Positions 1 to 8,453 of a DNA stretch of 64,000 bases are shown here, one piece after another. Made by a program: the position numbers and the translations under genes. Origin of the DNA: Pseudonocardia oceani (GTDB lineage Bacteria > Actinomycetota > Actinomycetes > Mycobacteriales > Pseudonocardiaceae). How positions within the stretch are numbered: the first letter of the stretch is position 1; the number at the start of each line of letters is the position of its first letter. The stretch spans positions 2,666,001-2,730,000 of the forward strand of contig NZ_JADQDF010000001.1 of the NCBI RefSeq assembly GCF_019263585.2, read 5' to 3'. Below the pieces are notes generated by a model. The model made no database searches. It saw only the letters and a program-made list of their open reading frames with translations, and had not been told where the DNA came from.

Positions 1-925
1 GCTCCGCTGGTCGGGTGCCGACGGGAGCGAGCTGGGCTCGCGGTGACCTCCCGGGTGCGGACCTGCTTCCGAGCGCCCCAACGGAGGTGGGAGCCGTCGC
101 ACACCTGGAGCAGCACCGAGATCGCCTGGCACCGCACCGTGCCGGAGTTCGCCGGGGGCATCGCCCGCCGCGACTCCCGTCACTCCTACGCCGTGCTGCG
201 CGCCCTGACCAGCTCCAGCGGGGGGAATGGTCGCCGCCGCGACGACGAGCCTTGCGCGCGCGCCGACCTGCCCAGCACCGGGTCGGGCTACCCGGGCGGT
301 TCCGACGTCGCCGGTAATCCGGCGGGGGACAGTTCCAGGTCGGCGCCTTCGGTGAGGCGCTGCTGCCGTTGGCGGCCGCCGCGCGGCACGACCGGCTCGA
401 CGCGACCGCCCACCGGGCTGTGACCACGGCGGTCGCGGCCGTGGCCGACCATCACGACGATCTCGGCGCCGGGCTGTGGGAGCTCGACGAGCGGCGCTGG
501 GCGCACTCGCGGCTCACATGCGGCCGGGCTGCGTGCGGCTGCGGCCGCGGGCGCGGGGGCCGGCTCGGAGGCGTCGTCCTGGAACGCGCTGGCCGACCGG
601 ATCGTCGCAGCGACCGGCACCGAAGCGCTGCACCCCTCGGGTCGCTGGCAGCGGACACCTGGGGACGAGCGGGTCGACGCGGCGTTGCTGCTGCCCCCGG
701 TGCGTGGTGCACTCCCCGCCGCCGACCCCCGCACCGTGGCCATCCTCGACGCGGTCCGCAGCGAGCTCAGCAAGGACGGGTACGTCTTCCGCTACCACCA
801 CGACGGCCGCCCGCTGGGCGAGGCGGAGGGCGCGTTGCTGCTGTACGGGTTCGTGATGGCCCTCGCCGAGCACCAGCAGGGCGGCGCCGTCGCGGCGAGC
901 AGGTGGTTCGAACGCAACCGCGCGG
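1..925 (+). pseudogene. GH15 glucoamylase/trehalase-like remnant
   Basis: This is the middle and C-terminal part of a glycoside hydrolase family 15 protein, broken by several frameshifts. Pieces typical of the family appear in order but in different frames: TEIAWHRTVPEF and VLRALTSSSGG near 110-230, the VAAATTSL strand near 230-250, a WELDERRWAHSRLTC segment near 478-530, and RPLGEAEGALLLYGFVMALA followed by ASRWFERNRAA at about 805-925. The family normally continues about 60 residues past that last motif, but here it is cut and runs into a reversed SDR fragment. The N-terminus would lie left of the window. No single frame encodes a working enzyme, so this is almost certainly dead. Confidence 0.72.
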
Positions 926-1310
926 CATCCGGTTGAGGTTCCAGCTGAACTGCGGGGTGTTGAGCCCGGGCAGCTGCACCATGCACACCTCGACGCGGCT
1001 CCCCTCGTGGGCCGGCTCGGTGATGACCGATTCGCTGAGGTCCTCGCCCGCGTGCTTGGCGCGCGATAGTCGGACTGCAGCAGGATCGAGCAGTAGGACA
1101 TCTCGGACCCGACGTTGACCACGACCCCCGCGGTCGCGCGGGCAGATCCGGGCGAGCGCGGCGCCGGTGCCGTTGACCTGGCCCAGGTGGCCACCGCCGG
1201 GGCCCGATCGCCACCGCCGGGACGTGGTCGAACTCGGCGTCGACGAGACCGTCGAGTTGGGTGGATCGCGAAGCTCTCCTCCACCCCCACTCGCGCGACC
1301 GGCGCAGAAC
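917..1310 (-). pseudogene. SDR oxidoreductase remnant, multiply frameshifted
   Basis: Reading the minus strand, three frames together give a recognisable short-chain dehydrogenase: a VVNVGS strand with SYCSILLQSDYRA (the catalytic Ser/Tyr region, near 1060-1120), a short LSESVITE-like helix, and MVQLPGLNTPQFSWNLNRMP at about 917-985. The Tyr-x3-Lys motif falls at a frameshift and the N-terminal Rossmann glycine motif is not visible. The 3' end abuts the truncated GH15 remnant head to head, which marks a deletion or rearrangement junction near 917-930. It is not functional. Confidence 0.6.
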
Positions 1311-1666
1311 GTGAAATCCCGCTGTGCCGGACGAGCCGGCCTCCCTGGTGTGGTCCCGTCTCACGGGTCGGGACCTACCCCGGCCCGGGTGGCCGCCGCC
1401 TCCGGCGGGGCCGCGGTCGGGTCGAGGACCCGGGGCCGCGGTCGCCCCAGGGATCCGGGGGTGGGCCGGGCCGCGAGGCGTGTGTCCCTCCGGGAGCGAC
1501 CTCCGGCTCCGGCCCCCGACCCCCACCATGCGGCCGCGCAAACCCCGCGGTGGTCACGATCTGGACCGGAGTTCCTGACCACTCCGTTGCCCGCCCGTGA
1601 TCTGGGCGCCGGGATGCGCGGGTAGCCGAAGTGGGTCCGAACGTCCGAGAGAAGGAAGAGGCCGAC
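1311..1666. other. Gene-free stretch upstream of the fasciclin gene
   Basis: I see no convincing coding frame here. The overlapping open frames on both strands are proline/arginine-rich, have no recognisable motif, and look like GC-rich noise or badly decayed sequence continuing from the SDR remnant. The last 20 bases carry the GAAGGAAG ribosome-binding site of the next gene. Confidence 0.5.
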
Positions 1667-2338
1667 ATGAGAAACCTCGCCCGTCTGGCGGCCCTCGGCG
1701 CCGCAGCCGCGATGACCCTCGCCCTGAGTGGGTGTGCCGAGGACGCCGACCCGGCGGCACCCGTGGCACCCGACACGATGGCGCCCTCGACCACGATGCC
1801 GGCTACGCCGAGCGGTGACGCCATGTCAGGGGTCACCCAGACCTCCGACATCTACGGCCCGGGCTGCACCGAGGTGCCCACCGAGGGCGAGGGCTCCGCG
1901 CAGGGCATGGTCGACGACCCGGTCGGCACGGCTGCAGGCAACAACCCGCTGCTCAGCACGCTCGCCACCGCCGTCGCGGCCGCCAACCTGGGAGACACCC
2001 TCAACGACACGTCCGCCTCGTACACGGTGTTCGCGCCTGCCAACTCGGCGTTCGAGTCCCTGCCCCCCGGCACGCTCGACAGTCTCCTCGCCGACCCGAG
2101 CGGGCAGCTGACCGACATCCTCACCTACCACGTCGTCCCGCAGCGCTACGACGCACAGGGCCTGGCCGATGCCGGCACAGTGGCCACTGTGCAGGGCGAG
2201 TCCCTGACGATCACCGGCGAGCCGATGTCGCTCACGATCGACGAGCAGGAGCAGGCCACCGTGCTCTGCGGGAACATCCCGACGGCCAACGCGACCGTCT
2301 TCGTCATCGACACCGTGCTCATGCCGCCGGCCGCGTGA
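1667..2338 (+). CDS. Fasciclin (FAS1) domain lipoprotein
   Basis: This 223-residue secreted lipoprotein has a single FAS1 domain, the fold found in mycobacterial MPT70/MPT83. The signal peptide ends in a lipobox (LALSGC, about residues 17-22), followed by a Pro/Ala/Thr linker to about residue 75. The FAS1 domain then shows the two conserved boxes: YTVFAPANSAFESLP near residues 118-132 and a C-terminal NATVFVIDTVLMP near residues 207-219. FAS1 domains mediate adhesion or surface interactions, but the partner is not evident. The ATG at 1667 was chosen because GAAGGAAG lies 8 bases upstream; the 36 bases of open frame before it lack such a site. Confidence 0.9.
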   Translation: MRNLARLAALGAAAAMTLALSGCAEDADPAAPVAPDTMAPSTTMPATPSGDAMSGVTQTSDIYGPGCTEVPTEGEGSAQGMVDDPVGTAAGNNPLLSTLATAVAAANLGDTLNDTSASYTVFAPANSAFESLPPGTLDSLLADPSGQLTDILTYHVVPQRYDAQGLADAGTVATVQGESLTITGEPMSLTIDEQEQATVLCGNIPTANATVFVIDTVLMPPAA

Positions 2339-2381
2339 CCCGGACGTGACCCGCGCTGCGGCTCCGGCCGCAGCCAGAGCC

Positions 2382-2416
2382 GCGCGGGTGGCCCTCCGCC
2401 CCGGGGCCACCCGCGC
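2382..2416 (+). terminator. GC-rich hairpin between fasciclin and molybdoenzyme genes
   Basis: A perfect 12-bp stem (2382-2393 with 2405-2416) and 11-base loop lies between the fasciclin stop and the next ribosome-binding site. There is no T-run. It may be a terminator or an attenuating or stabilising hairpin between the two genes. Confidence 0.5.
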
Positions 2417-2433
2417 ACCCCGTCAGGAGTGCC

Positions 2434-3975
2434 GTGTCCACACCCGATCGGCCACCGGGCCGGGCCGTCGCGGCCCTGGCCGGGGTCCTCTCCGTCGCCG
2501 CGGCGCTCGGCGCGGGACATCTCGTCGCCGGCCTGCTCTCCGAGCCGTCGGCGTCTCCCTTCCTCGCCGTCGGCAACGCCGTCGTCGACCGCACGCCGAA
2601 CCCGGTCAAGTCCTTCGCGATCTCCGTGTTCGGCAGCGACGACAAGACCGCCCTGCTCACCGGGATGGCCGTCGTCATCGCACTGGTGGCGGCCGCGGCC
2701 GGGATCGCGTCCCGGCGCCGGTCGTGGCCCGGTCTGGCCGTCGTCGCGGCCCTCGGCCTGCTCGGGGGCCTCGCCGTGGTGGAGCAGACCTCCGGCGCCT
2801 GGACCCTGCTCGCCCCGATCGCGGCGCTCGTCGCCGGTCTGGCGGTGTTCGCGGGCCTGCACGCCCGGGCGCGGGCCAACCCGCGGCGGGACACCGGGCG
2901 ACGGGGCCTGCTGCTCGGGTTCGGCGGAGTGGCCGTCGGGGCCGCCCTGGCGGGGGCCGGCGGCGCACTGCTCGCCGGGCGTCGCGACGTCGCGGCATCC
3001 CGGCGCGCGGTCGGCCCCCTGGTACCGGCACGGCCGGCCCCGCCGATCCCGCCGGGCGCGGCCTTCCCCGAGCTCGGCACACCGACGTTCCTCACCCCGG
3101 CGTCGGAGTTCTACCGCGTCGACGTCAACCTCACGGTGCCACAGCTGCGCGCCCAGGAAGCCGTATTGCGCATCCACGGAATGGTCGACCGGGAGATCGA
3201 GCTGCCCTTCTCCGACATCGTCGCGCGCCCGCTCGTCGAGCGGACCATCACCATGACGTGCGTGTCCAACCCCGTGGGCGGGCCCTACGTCTCCACGGCG
3301 AACTTCATCGGGGTCCCGCTGGCCGATCTCCTCGCCGAAGCGGGCGTACACCCGGACGCCCAGCAGCTCGTCGGCCGTGCCGTGGACGGCTTCACGATCG
3401 GCACCCCGCTGGACCGCGTGCTCGGGCACCCCGATGCCCTGCTGGCGATCGGGATGAACGGTGAGCCGCTGCTCCCCGAGCACGGATTTCCTATGCGCGC
3501 CGTGGTGCCCGGCCTCTACGGCTACGTGAGCGCCACCAAGTGGCTCTCCGAGCTGGAGCTCACGACGTTCGCCTTCGACCCGTACTGGGAACGGCGCGGA
3601 TGGGACGGCGACCCGGCCGGGATCGTGCCCATCAAGATCTCGTCGCGCATCGATGCACCCGCCGGGTTCGCCGAGGTGCCCGCGGGTGAAGTCGTCCTGG
3701 CCGGCACCTCCTGGGCGCAGGGCGTCGGCATCGCCGGCGTCGAGGTGCGCCTCGACGACGGTGAGTGGCGGCCGGCGGAGCTCGGCGACGCGGTCGACCC
3801 CGACACCTGGCGCATGTGGTACCTGCGCGTTCCGCTCCGCCCCGGCCGCCACTCCGCCACGGTGCGGGCGATCGACCGGGCCGGCACCGTGCAGACCGGC
3901 GAGCGCGTCGACCCGATCAACGCCGGCCCGGACGGCGCCACCGGCCGCCACACCGTCATCTTCAGCGTGACGTGA
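2434..3975 (+). CDS. Membrane-anchored sulfite-oxidase-like molybdopterin oxidoreductase
   Basis: This 513-residue protein has two parts. The N-terminal 200 residues contain several hydrophobic helices and an Arg-rich loop, giving a membrane anchor. The rest is a sulfite oxidase/YedY-type molybdopterin domain, followed from about residue 400 by the Ig-like dimerisation domain. Cys276, in the TMTCVSNPVGG motif, is the expected molybdenum ligand. The segment around PMRAVVPGLYGYVSATKWL is also typical of the family. Start GTG 2434 has AGGAG four bases upstream. It follows the fasciclin gene by 95 bases in the same direction, so a shared envelope role is possible. The substrate cannot be told from sequence. 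Confidence 0.9.
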   Translation: MSTPDRPPGRAVAALAGVLSVAAALGAGHLVAGLLSEPSASPFLAVGNAVVDRTPNPVKSFAISVFGSDDKTALLTGMAVVIALVAAAAGIASRRRSWPGLAVVAALGLLGGLAVVEQTSGAWTLLAPIAALVAGLAVFAGLHARARANPRRDTGRRGLLLGFGGVAVGAALAGAGGALLAGRRDVAASRRAVGPLVPARPAPPIPPGAAFPELGTPTFLTPASEFYRVDVNLTVPQLRAQEAVLRIHGMVDREIELPFSDIVARPLVERTITMTCVSNPVGGPYVSTANFIGVPLADLLAEAGVHPDAQQLVGRAVDGFTIGTPLDRVLGHPDALLAIGMNGEPLLPEHGFPMRAVVPGLYGYVSATKWLSELELTTFAFDPYWERRGWDGDPAGIVPIKISSRIDAPAGFAEVPAGEVVLAGTSWAQGVGIAGVEVRLDDGEWRPAELGDAVDPDTWRMWYLRVPLRPGRHSATVRAIDRAGTVQTGERVDPINAGPDGATGRHTVIFSVT

Positions 3976-4049
3976 CGACGAGTCGTGCCGGGCCGGCCTC
4001 TCCTGGGCGTCCCGCACATGCATCCCCCATACCGGGGTACTCCCTGCCC

Positions 4050-4280
4050 GTGGGAACTCCGCACGACCGTCAGACTCGACGACTGCAGTCCGACCGTGGT
4101 CTGTCCCGGTGGAAGCTGATCGCCGGCGCGGTCTCGGTGACGGCGCTGATCGCGCTCTTCGCCACGTCCCTCGCACGGTCGCCGAACCCTGCGTTCACCG
4201 TGCTGGCCGGCGTGGTGACGGTGCTGCTGGTCTCGGCGATGGCGTGGGGCGTGCTGCGTTCCCGGCGGGGCCGGGAATGA
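4050..4280 (+). CDS. Small two-helix membrane protein, unknown function
   Basis: This is a 76-residue protein with a short charged N-terminus and two predicted membrane helices (about residues 21-38 and 45-66), ending in an Arg-rich tail. I recognise no family. The GTG at 4050 is the likely start because the open frame upstream lies inside the molybdoenzyme gene and reads as Arg-rich noise; the ribosome-binding site is weak. Its stop overlaps a possible upstream ATG of the next gene (ATGA at 4277-4280), which suggests the two are co-transcribed. Confidence 0.6.
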   Translation: MGTPHDRQTRRLQSDRGLSRWKLIAGAVSVTALIALFATSLARSPNPAFTVLAGVVTVLLVSAMAWGVLRSRRGRE

Positions 4281-4315
4281 CCCACTCCCCCGCATCCGAC
4301 GACCAGGAGGAGACC

Positions 4316-4792
4316 GTGTCGACACCGACCCGCGTCATCGCGTCCTACCCGACCTACGACGAGGCCCAGTACACCGTCGACGCATTGGCCGACCGCCGCT
4401 TCCCGGTGAGCGGGCTGGCCATCGTCGGCGCCAACCTGCAGTCCTACGAGCAGGTCACCGGCCGCCGCGGGTACGGGCGGGCCGGCGGCGAGAGCGCCGT
4501 CAACGGTGCGCTCGTGGGGGCGCTCGTCGGGTGGCTGCTCGGCGTGTTCAGCCTCGTGCAGCCGCTGGTCTCGGCTCTTCTGCTGGCGCTGGTCGGCGTG
4601 GTGCTCGGCGCGCTGGTCGGGCTCCTGCTGGGGTTCCTCGCCCATGCGCTGAGCGGGGGTCGGCGCGACTTCTCGTCGGTGTCGTCCGTGCGTGCGGAGC
4701 GCTACGACATCCTGGCCCTGGCCGAGATCGCCGACGAGGCGGAGGCCGCCGTCGCCGACGTCCCGGCACCGGCCGGGCGACGCAGCGCGTAG
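4316..4792 (+). CDS. General stress protein 17M-like membrane protein
   Basis: This 158-residue protein belongs to the general-stress-protein 17M/YflT-like family. It opens with the typical VIASYPTYDEAQYTVDALADR segment (split here as the first about 25 residues), where the family has a small ferredoxin-like domain. A Gly/Ala/Leu-rich stretch with two membrane helices follows (about residues 60-115), then a short acidic Ala-rich tail. GTG 4316 has AGGAGG five bases upstream; an ATG at 4277 in the same frame would add 13 residues but has a poorer site. It is probably an envelope or osmotic-stress protein. The exact activity of the family is unknown. Confidence 0.75.
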   Translation: MSTPTRVIASYPTYDEAQYTVDALADRRFPVSGLAIVGANLQSYEQVTGRRGYGRAGGESAVNGALVGALVGWLLGVFSLVQPLVSALLLALVGVVLGALVGLLLGFLAHALSGGRRDFSSVSSVRAERYDILALAEIADEAEAAVADVPAPAGRRSA

Positions 4793-4884
4793 GGCGGGTC
4801 GCGCGACCATCCCGGCGCGGGGCGCGCCCGCTCCCCGCGCCGCCGCGACGGTCGGCGCAGGGAACGGGCCGACGGCCCAGGACG

Positions 4885-5832
4885 TCAGTGACCGTCTCCC
4901 ATGAGCAGGACGGGCTTGATCGCGGTCCCGTCGTCGAACGCGTCGTGGAACGCCCGGTCGACGTCGTCCAGGGCACCGACCAGCGCACACTCCCCGCACT
5001 GGGTCAGGCTGTCGACGGCCTGACGGAACGGGCCGGGCTCCCCGGAGCACTCCAGGGTGTAGTCGACGCCCTCGCCCCCGGTCAGGTCCTTCACCGCGGC
5101 GACCGGGTCGGTCGCACCGGGGTCGATCGTGTGGGTGGCGCCGAGGTCCTCGGCCAGCGCGCGTCGCTGCGCCCGGGGCTCGACGACGATGCGCAGCGGG
5201 CACCCGACGAGCTTCGCCGCGAGCAGCGCGGAGAGCCCGACGGCCCCGGCTCCGTACACGGCGACCCGACTGCCGGCCTGGGGCCGCAGTGCGTTGAGCA
5301 CCGCGCCGGCCCCGGTCTGCACGCCGCAGCCCAGTGGCCCGAGCAGCTCCAGCGGCGCCGACCCGGGCATGACGACGGTGTTGCGCTCGTGAGCCAGCGC
5401 GTGGGTGGCGAACGACGACTGGCCGAACAGCGAGCCGCGCACCTCGTCGAGACCACTCATGGTGGAGCTGCCGTCGGGGCGCGCGCCGGAGAAGTTGAGC
5501 GCCGAGAAGTTCAGGCAGTACGACGGGTTGCCGGTGCGGCACAGCCGGCACGTCCCGCAGGAGAGATTGGCCAGGACGACGTGGTCGCCTGGGGCGACGT
5601 CGCGCACGGCGTCGCCGACGGCCTCGACCACGCCGGCGCCCTCGTGGCCGCCAACGATCGGCTGAGGGACGGGATAGAGCTTGTCGCGCACGACGACATC
5701 GGTGTGGCAGACGCCGGTACCGACGATCCGCACCAGCACCTCCTCGGGCCGCGGGTCATCGAGCTGGAGATCATGGAGCGTGTACGGCACGCCGGGCTCG
5801 GTGGCCACGGCGGCGCGGACGGCGGTCGGCAT
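4885..5832 (-). CDS. Zinc alcohol dehydrogenase with internal deletion
   Basis: This MDR-superfamily NAD(P)-dependent alcohol dehydrogenase resembles aryl-alcohol/AdhB-type enzymes. It has catalytic-zinc residues in GVCHTD and GHEGAGVVEAVGD, the four structural-zinc cysteines in CGTCRLCRTGNPSYC, and the GAGAVGLSALLAAK Rossmann loop. At 315 residues it is about 50 short of the family. CGECALVGA runs straight into LDDVDRAFHDAFDDGTAIKPVLLM, so the stretch that normally carries the last strands and helices of the nucleotide domain is missing in frame. Activity is therefore doubtful. ATG 5832 has GAGGAG upstream. It lies 23 bases after a broken desaturase-like gene, its former operon partner. Confidence 0.8.
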   Translation of the reverse strand: MPTAVRAAVATEPGVPYTLHDLQLDDPRPEEVLVRIVGTGVCHTDVVVRDKLYPVPQPIVGGHEGAGVVEAVGDAVRDVAPGDHVVLANLSCGTCRLCRTGNPSYCLNFSALNFSGARPDGSSTMSGLDEVRGSLFGQSSFATHALAHERNTVVMPGSAPLELLGPLGCGVQTGAGAVLNALRPQAGSRVAVYGAGAVGLSALLAAKLVGCPLRIVVEPRAQRRALAEDLGATHTIDPGATDPVAAVKDLTGGEGVDYTLECSGEPGPFRQAVDSLTQCGECALVGALDDVDRAFHDAFDDGTAIKPVLLMGDGH

Positions 5833-5855
5833 GTCTGTGTCTCCTCGGGTGGTGG

Positions 5856-6505
5856 TCAGCGCCTGGTGAGCGCGCGGAGGCGGCGCCGGCGCCCGGCCCG
5901 CCGGATGAGGTTCTGCGCGGCGAGCAGGCCGCTCGCCCCGCCCAGGCCGGGCCCGGGGTGGGTGGAGGCCCCGATGTGCCACAGGCCGTCCACGACGGTG
6001 CGGTGGCCGTGCAGGTGCGGCACCGGCCGCCAGAGCAGGAACTGGTCGAGCGTGCACGCCCCGGCGTAGGGGTCGCCGCCGACGAGGTTGCAGTTCGCCG
6101 CCTCCAGGTCGGCCGGGGAGATCACGCGGCGGGCGACGAGCGCGGAGTCGAGGTTGGTGACGTGCTTGCCCAGCTCGGCGACGACCCGGTCGGCGTAGCG
6201 CTCACGCAGGTCCTCGGTCCAGGTGCCGTCCCCGACGTCGATCTCGCCCGCCGCGTCGCCGACCGGGCGGCCCGGGGTCTCCTGCAGCTGCAGCCACAGC
6301 GCGCCGCCGCCGTCGGGCACCCGGGTCGGGTCGAGGGCTGCGGGCTGCCCGGCGACGATCGTCGGCCGGGCCGGCAGCAGATGGCGCTGGGCCTCGTTCA
6401 CCGCGCGGCTCACCCCGTCCACTTCCTGCTCGTCCACTACCCCCCGGGTGCCCGCCCAACCACGGCTCGGCCCACAGGTCGCGCGCCCGTTCCCCGATCA
6501 AGCGC
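5856..6505 (-). pseudogene. Phytoene-desaturase-like FAD oxidoreductase, C-terminal fragment
   Basis: The minus strand encodes the C-terminal part of a CrtI-like NAD(P)/FAD-dependent oxidoreductase. The segment after about 6437 is one clean frame containing LLPARPTIVAGQPAALDPTR, a GDPYAGACTLDQFLLWRP motif and the terminal FAD-binding LWHIGASTHPGPGLGG. Upstream, RARDLWAEPWLGG continues in another frame, so there is a frameshift near 6437. The N-terminal dinucleotide-binding half is absent. At about 6505 the fragment is joined to a piece of a GH15 gene. Full-length relatives have about 500 residues; about 210 remain. Confidence 0.7.
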
Positions 6506-6656
6506 CCGCGGAAGCGGTAGTCCCAGTTCCGCGAACCCTCGATCTCCTCGGGCAGCGAGGTGATGGCCGCGGCGACGACCCCGCCGGGATCAGCGCCATG
6601 GTCTGCAGGTCGCCGACGACGCCGTAGTCCTCGATGGGCGGAGACACGATGGACAC
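6500..6656 (-). pseudogene. GH15 glycosidase remnant, N-terminus plus internal piece
   Basis: On the minus strand a GTG (6656) opens VSIVSPPIEDYGVVGDLQTM, the classic N-terminus of GH15 enzymes. After about 15 more bases the frame shifts to GVVAAAITSLPEEIEGSRNW and DYRF, a motif normally some 200 residues further on, next to the catalytic centre. About 600 bases are therefore deleted, the frame is broken, and the fragment is then fused to the desaturase-like remnant. It is a separate copy from the GH15 remnant at the start of the window, because both contain the VAAAxTSL strand. Confidence 0.68.
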
Positions 6657-6693
6657 GTCCTGGCGCACCCCCAGTCGGTTCCGTCGAACGCAG

Positions 6694-7302
6694 TCAGAGC
6701 AGGCCGTGCGCCCGCGCGTTCGCGATGACCTGGGCCCGGTTGCGGGCGTGCAGCTTCCCCATGACGTTGTGCAGGTAGGTCTTCACGGTGTTCACCGACA
6801 GCCCGAGCTGCTCGCCGATCTCGACGTTGGTGTGGCCGAACGCGACCAGCCGCAGGACGTCGTACTCGCGCGGGGTGACGGGGGCGGCCGCCGAGCCGCC
6901 GGCGTCGGCGCCGTCGTAGCGGCCCGTGCGGAACACCTCGCGCAGCGCGTCGCGCAGGACCGTGCCCGACGCGTCCTTGACGACGAGCCCGCACGCCCCC
7001 GCGGCCAGCGACGGCGCCACCGCGGCGTGCTCGGGGAACGCGGTGAACAGCAGCACGCGGCTGGCGGGCGAGACCGCGCGGAGCCGGGGCACGACGTCGA
7101 CGGCCATCGCGTCGGGCAGCCGCAGGTCGAGCAGCACGACGTCGGGCTTCTCCGCGGTGCAGAGCCGGACGGCCGCGGCGGCGTCGGCGGCGCTGCCGAC
7201 GACGCGGATGTCGCCGTGGCGGTCGAGCTGGGTGACCACGCCGTCGCGGACCACCGGGTGGTCGTCGACGACCACGACCCGGATTCCGCGCCCGGTCAGC
7301 AC
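6694..7302 (-). CDS. NarL/LuxR-family response regulator
   Basis: This 202-residue DNA-binding response regulator has a receiver domain (residues about 7-120) with acidic pocket D13/D14, phospho-acceptor D59 in VVLLDLRLPD, and the conserved Lys in VVKDAS. A LuxR-type helix-turn-helix follows (about 138-198: VTPREYDVLRLVAFGHTNVE, then LSVNTVKTYLHNVMGKL). GTG 7302 overlaps the end of the upstream histidine kinase gene, so the two are translationally coupled partners. The likely targets are this operon and the divergent dehydratase-like gene, by position only. Confidence 0.92.
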   Translation of the reverse strand: MLTGRGIRVVVVDDHPVVRDGVVTQLDRHGDIRVVGSAADAAAAVRLCTAEKPDVVLLDLRLPDAMAVDVVPRLRAVSPASRVLLFTAFPEHAAVAPSLAAGACGLVVKDASGTVLRDALREVFRTGRYDGADAGGSAAAPVTPREYDVLRLVAFGHTNVEIGEQLGLSVNTVKTYLHNVMGKLHARNRAQVIANARAHGLL

Positions 7303-8453
7303 GGGAGCTCGATGCGCCAGGTCGTGCCGCCCTCCGGCGGGGAGGTCACGCGCACGCTCCCGCCGAGGCGGGCGGCCGCGTCGCCGGTGTGGGTGAGTCC
7401 GATGCCGGCGACGTGGTCGGGCGGCAGGCCCCGCCCGTCGTCGGTGACGGCCACGACGATCCGGTCGCCGCGGGGGTGGTGCCCCGCGGTGACGACGACG
7501 GCGCCGGCCCGCGCGTGCTTCTCGACGTTGAGCAGCGCCTCCCGGAACGCGGCCACCAGCACCTCGGTGCCCGCGGGCGGGAGCCGCGGCGGGTCCTCGT
7601 CGAGGACGAGGAGCTCGGCCGGGACGCCGGTGCGGTCGGTGAACGCGGTGCAGTCGGCCTGCAGGGTCACGGCCAGCGCGAGGGCCGACGGGGAGGCGCG
7701 CAGCGTCCGCAGGGAGTCGCGCAGGGCCGTGGAGGCCTCGCTCGCCTGGCGCTGCAGCCGCTCGAGGCGGGCCACGAGCTCGGGGTCGCCGCCCGCGGTC
7801 TCGGCGAGCCCCGCCACCCCGGACCCGATCGCGAACAGCAGCGCCCCGACGCTGTCGTGCAGCGCGGCGGCGACCCGGCTGCGCTCCTCGTGCACCGCGA
7901 CCTCGCGGGCCAGCCGCGCCTGCTCCGCCACCGCGACGGCCAGCGCGGCCTCGTCGGCCACGGCGCGCGCCCGCTCGACCGCGCGGTCGCCGAAGGCCCC
8001 GTCGGCGCGGGCGCCCACGGCCAGCACCCCGAGCACCCGGCCCGCGCGCCGGACCGGCACCGCGAGCAGGCGGCGGACGCCCTCGGCCTCGATGTGCCCG
8101 TCGAAGGTGTGGGTGATGGCCGTGGCGCGCAGGTAGTCGTCGACCCACAGCGGGCTCGCGGTGTCGTGCACCTTGCCGGTGAGGCCGAGCCCGCGCGGCA
8201 CGCGCAGGCCGCGCAGCAGGCCGGTGCGGTCGCCGTGGACCTGGGCGAGCACGAGGTACTCGCCGTGCTCGTCGTCGCCGGGCACGGGCTCGGCCACCCA
8301 CGTGACCTCGCCGTCGGCCGCGAGGCGCTCCAGCGTGGCCCGGAGCGCGGTACGGCGGTCCAGCAGCGCGACCAGCTCGGCCTGCTCCCGGGCGACCGCT
8401 CCGAGCTCGTCGTCCACCCCGCCATTCAACGCCGATGCGGCGGCACCTGTCAC
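7296..8453 (-). CDS. GAF-domain sensor histidine kinase (NarX/DesK type)
   Basis: This 385-residue kinase lacks transmembrane segments, so it senses a cytosolic signal. A coiled-coil-like start leads into a GAF domain (about 48-170, ending LLAVPVRRAGRVLGVLAVGA), then a HisKA_3 dimerisation domain with phospho-acceptor His199 in RVAAALHDSVGALLF. An HATPase_c domain follows with FREALLNVEKHA, DDGRGLP and GIGLTHTGDAAARLGG. It starts at a GTG that overlaps the acyl-CoA ligase stop (GTGA) and its own end overlaps the response regulator. The ligand is unknown. The linkage suggests it reads a metabolite of the ligase or of the divergent enzyme. Confidence 0.9.
   Translation of the reverse strand: MTGAAASALNGGVDDELGAVAREQAELVALLDRRTALRATLERLAADGEVTWVAEPVPGDDEHGEYLVLAQVHGDRTGLLRGLRVPRGLGLTGKVHDTASPLWVDDYLRATAITHTFDGHIEAEGVRRLLAVPVRRAGRVLGVLAVGARADGAFGDRAVERARAVADEAALAVAVAEQARLAREVAVHEERSRVAAALHDSVGALLFAIGSGVAGLAETAGGDPELVARLERLQRQASEASTALRDSLRTLRASPSALALAVTLQADCTAFTDRTGVPAELLVLDEDPPRLPPAGTEVLVAAFREALLNVEKHARAGAVVVTAGHHPRGDRIVVAVTDDGRGLPPDHVAGIGLTHTGDAAARLGGSVRVTSPPEGGTTWRIELPC

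Noticed and set aside
2146..4176. A 676-codon minus-strand open frame over the molybdoenzyme gene
   Set aside because: It is rich in Arg, Gly, Asp and Val with no domain motif and mirrors the real plus-strand gene. It is a GC-bias shadow frame.
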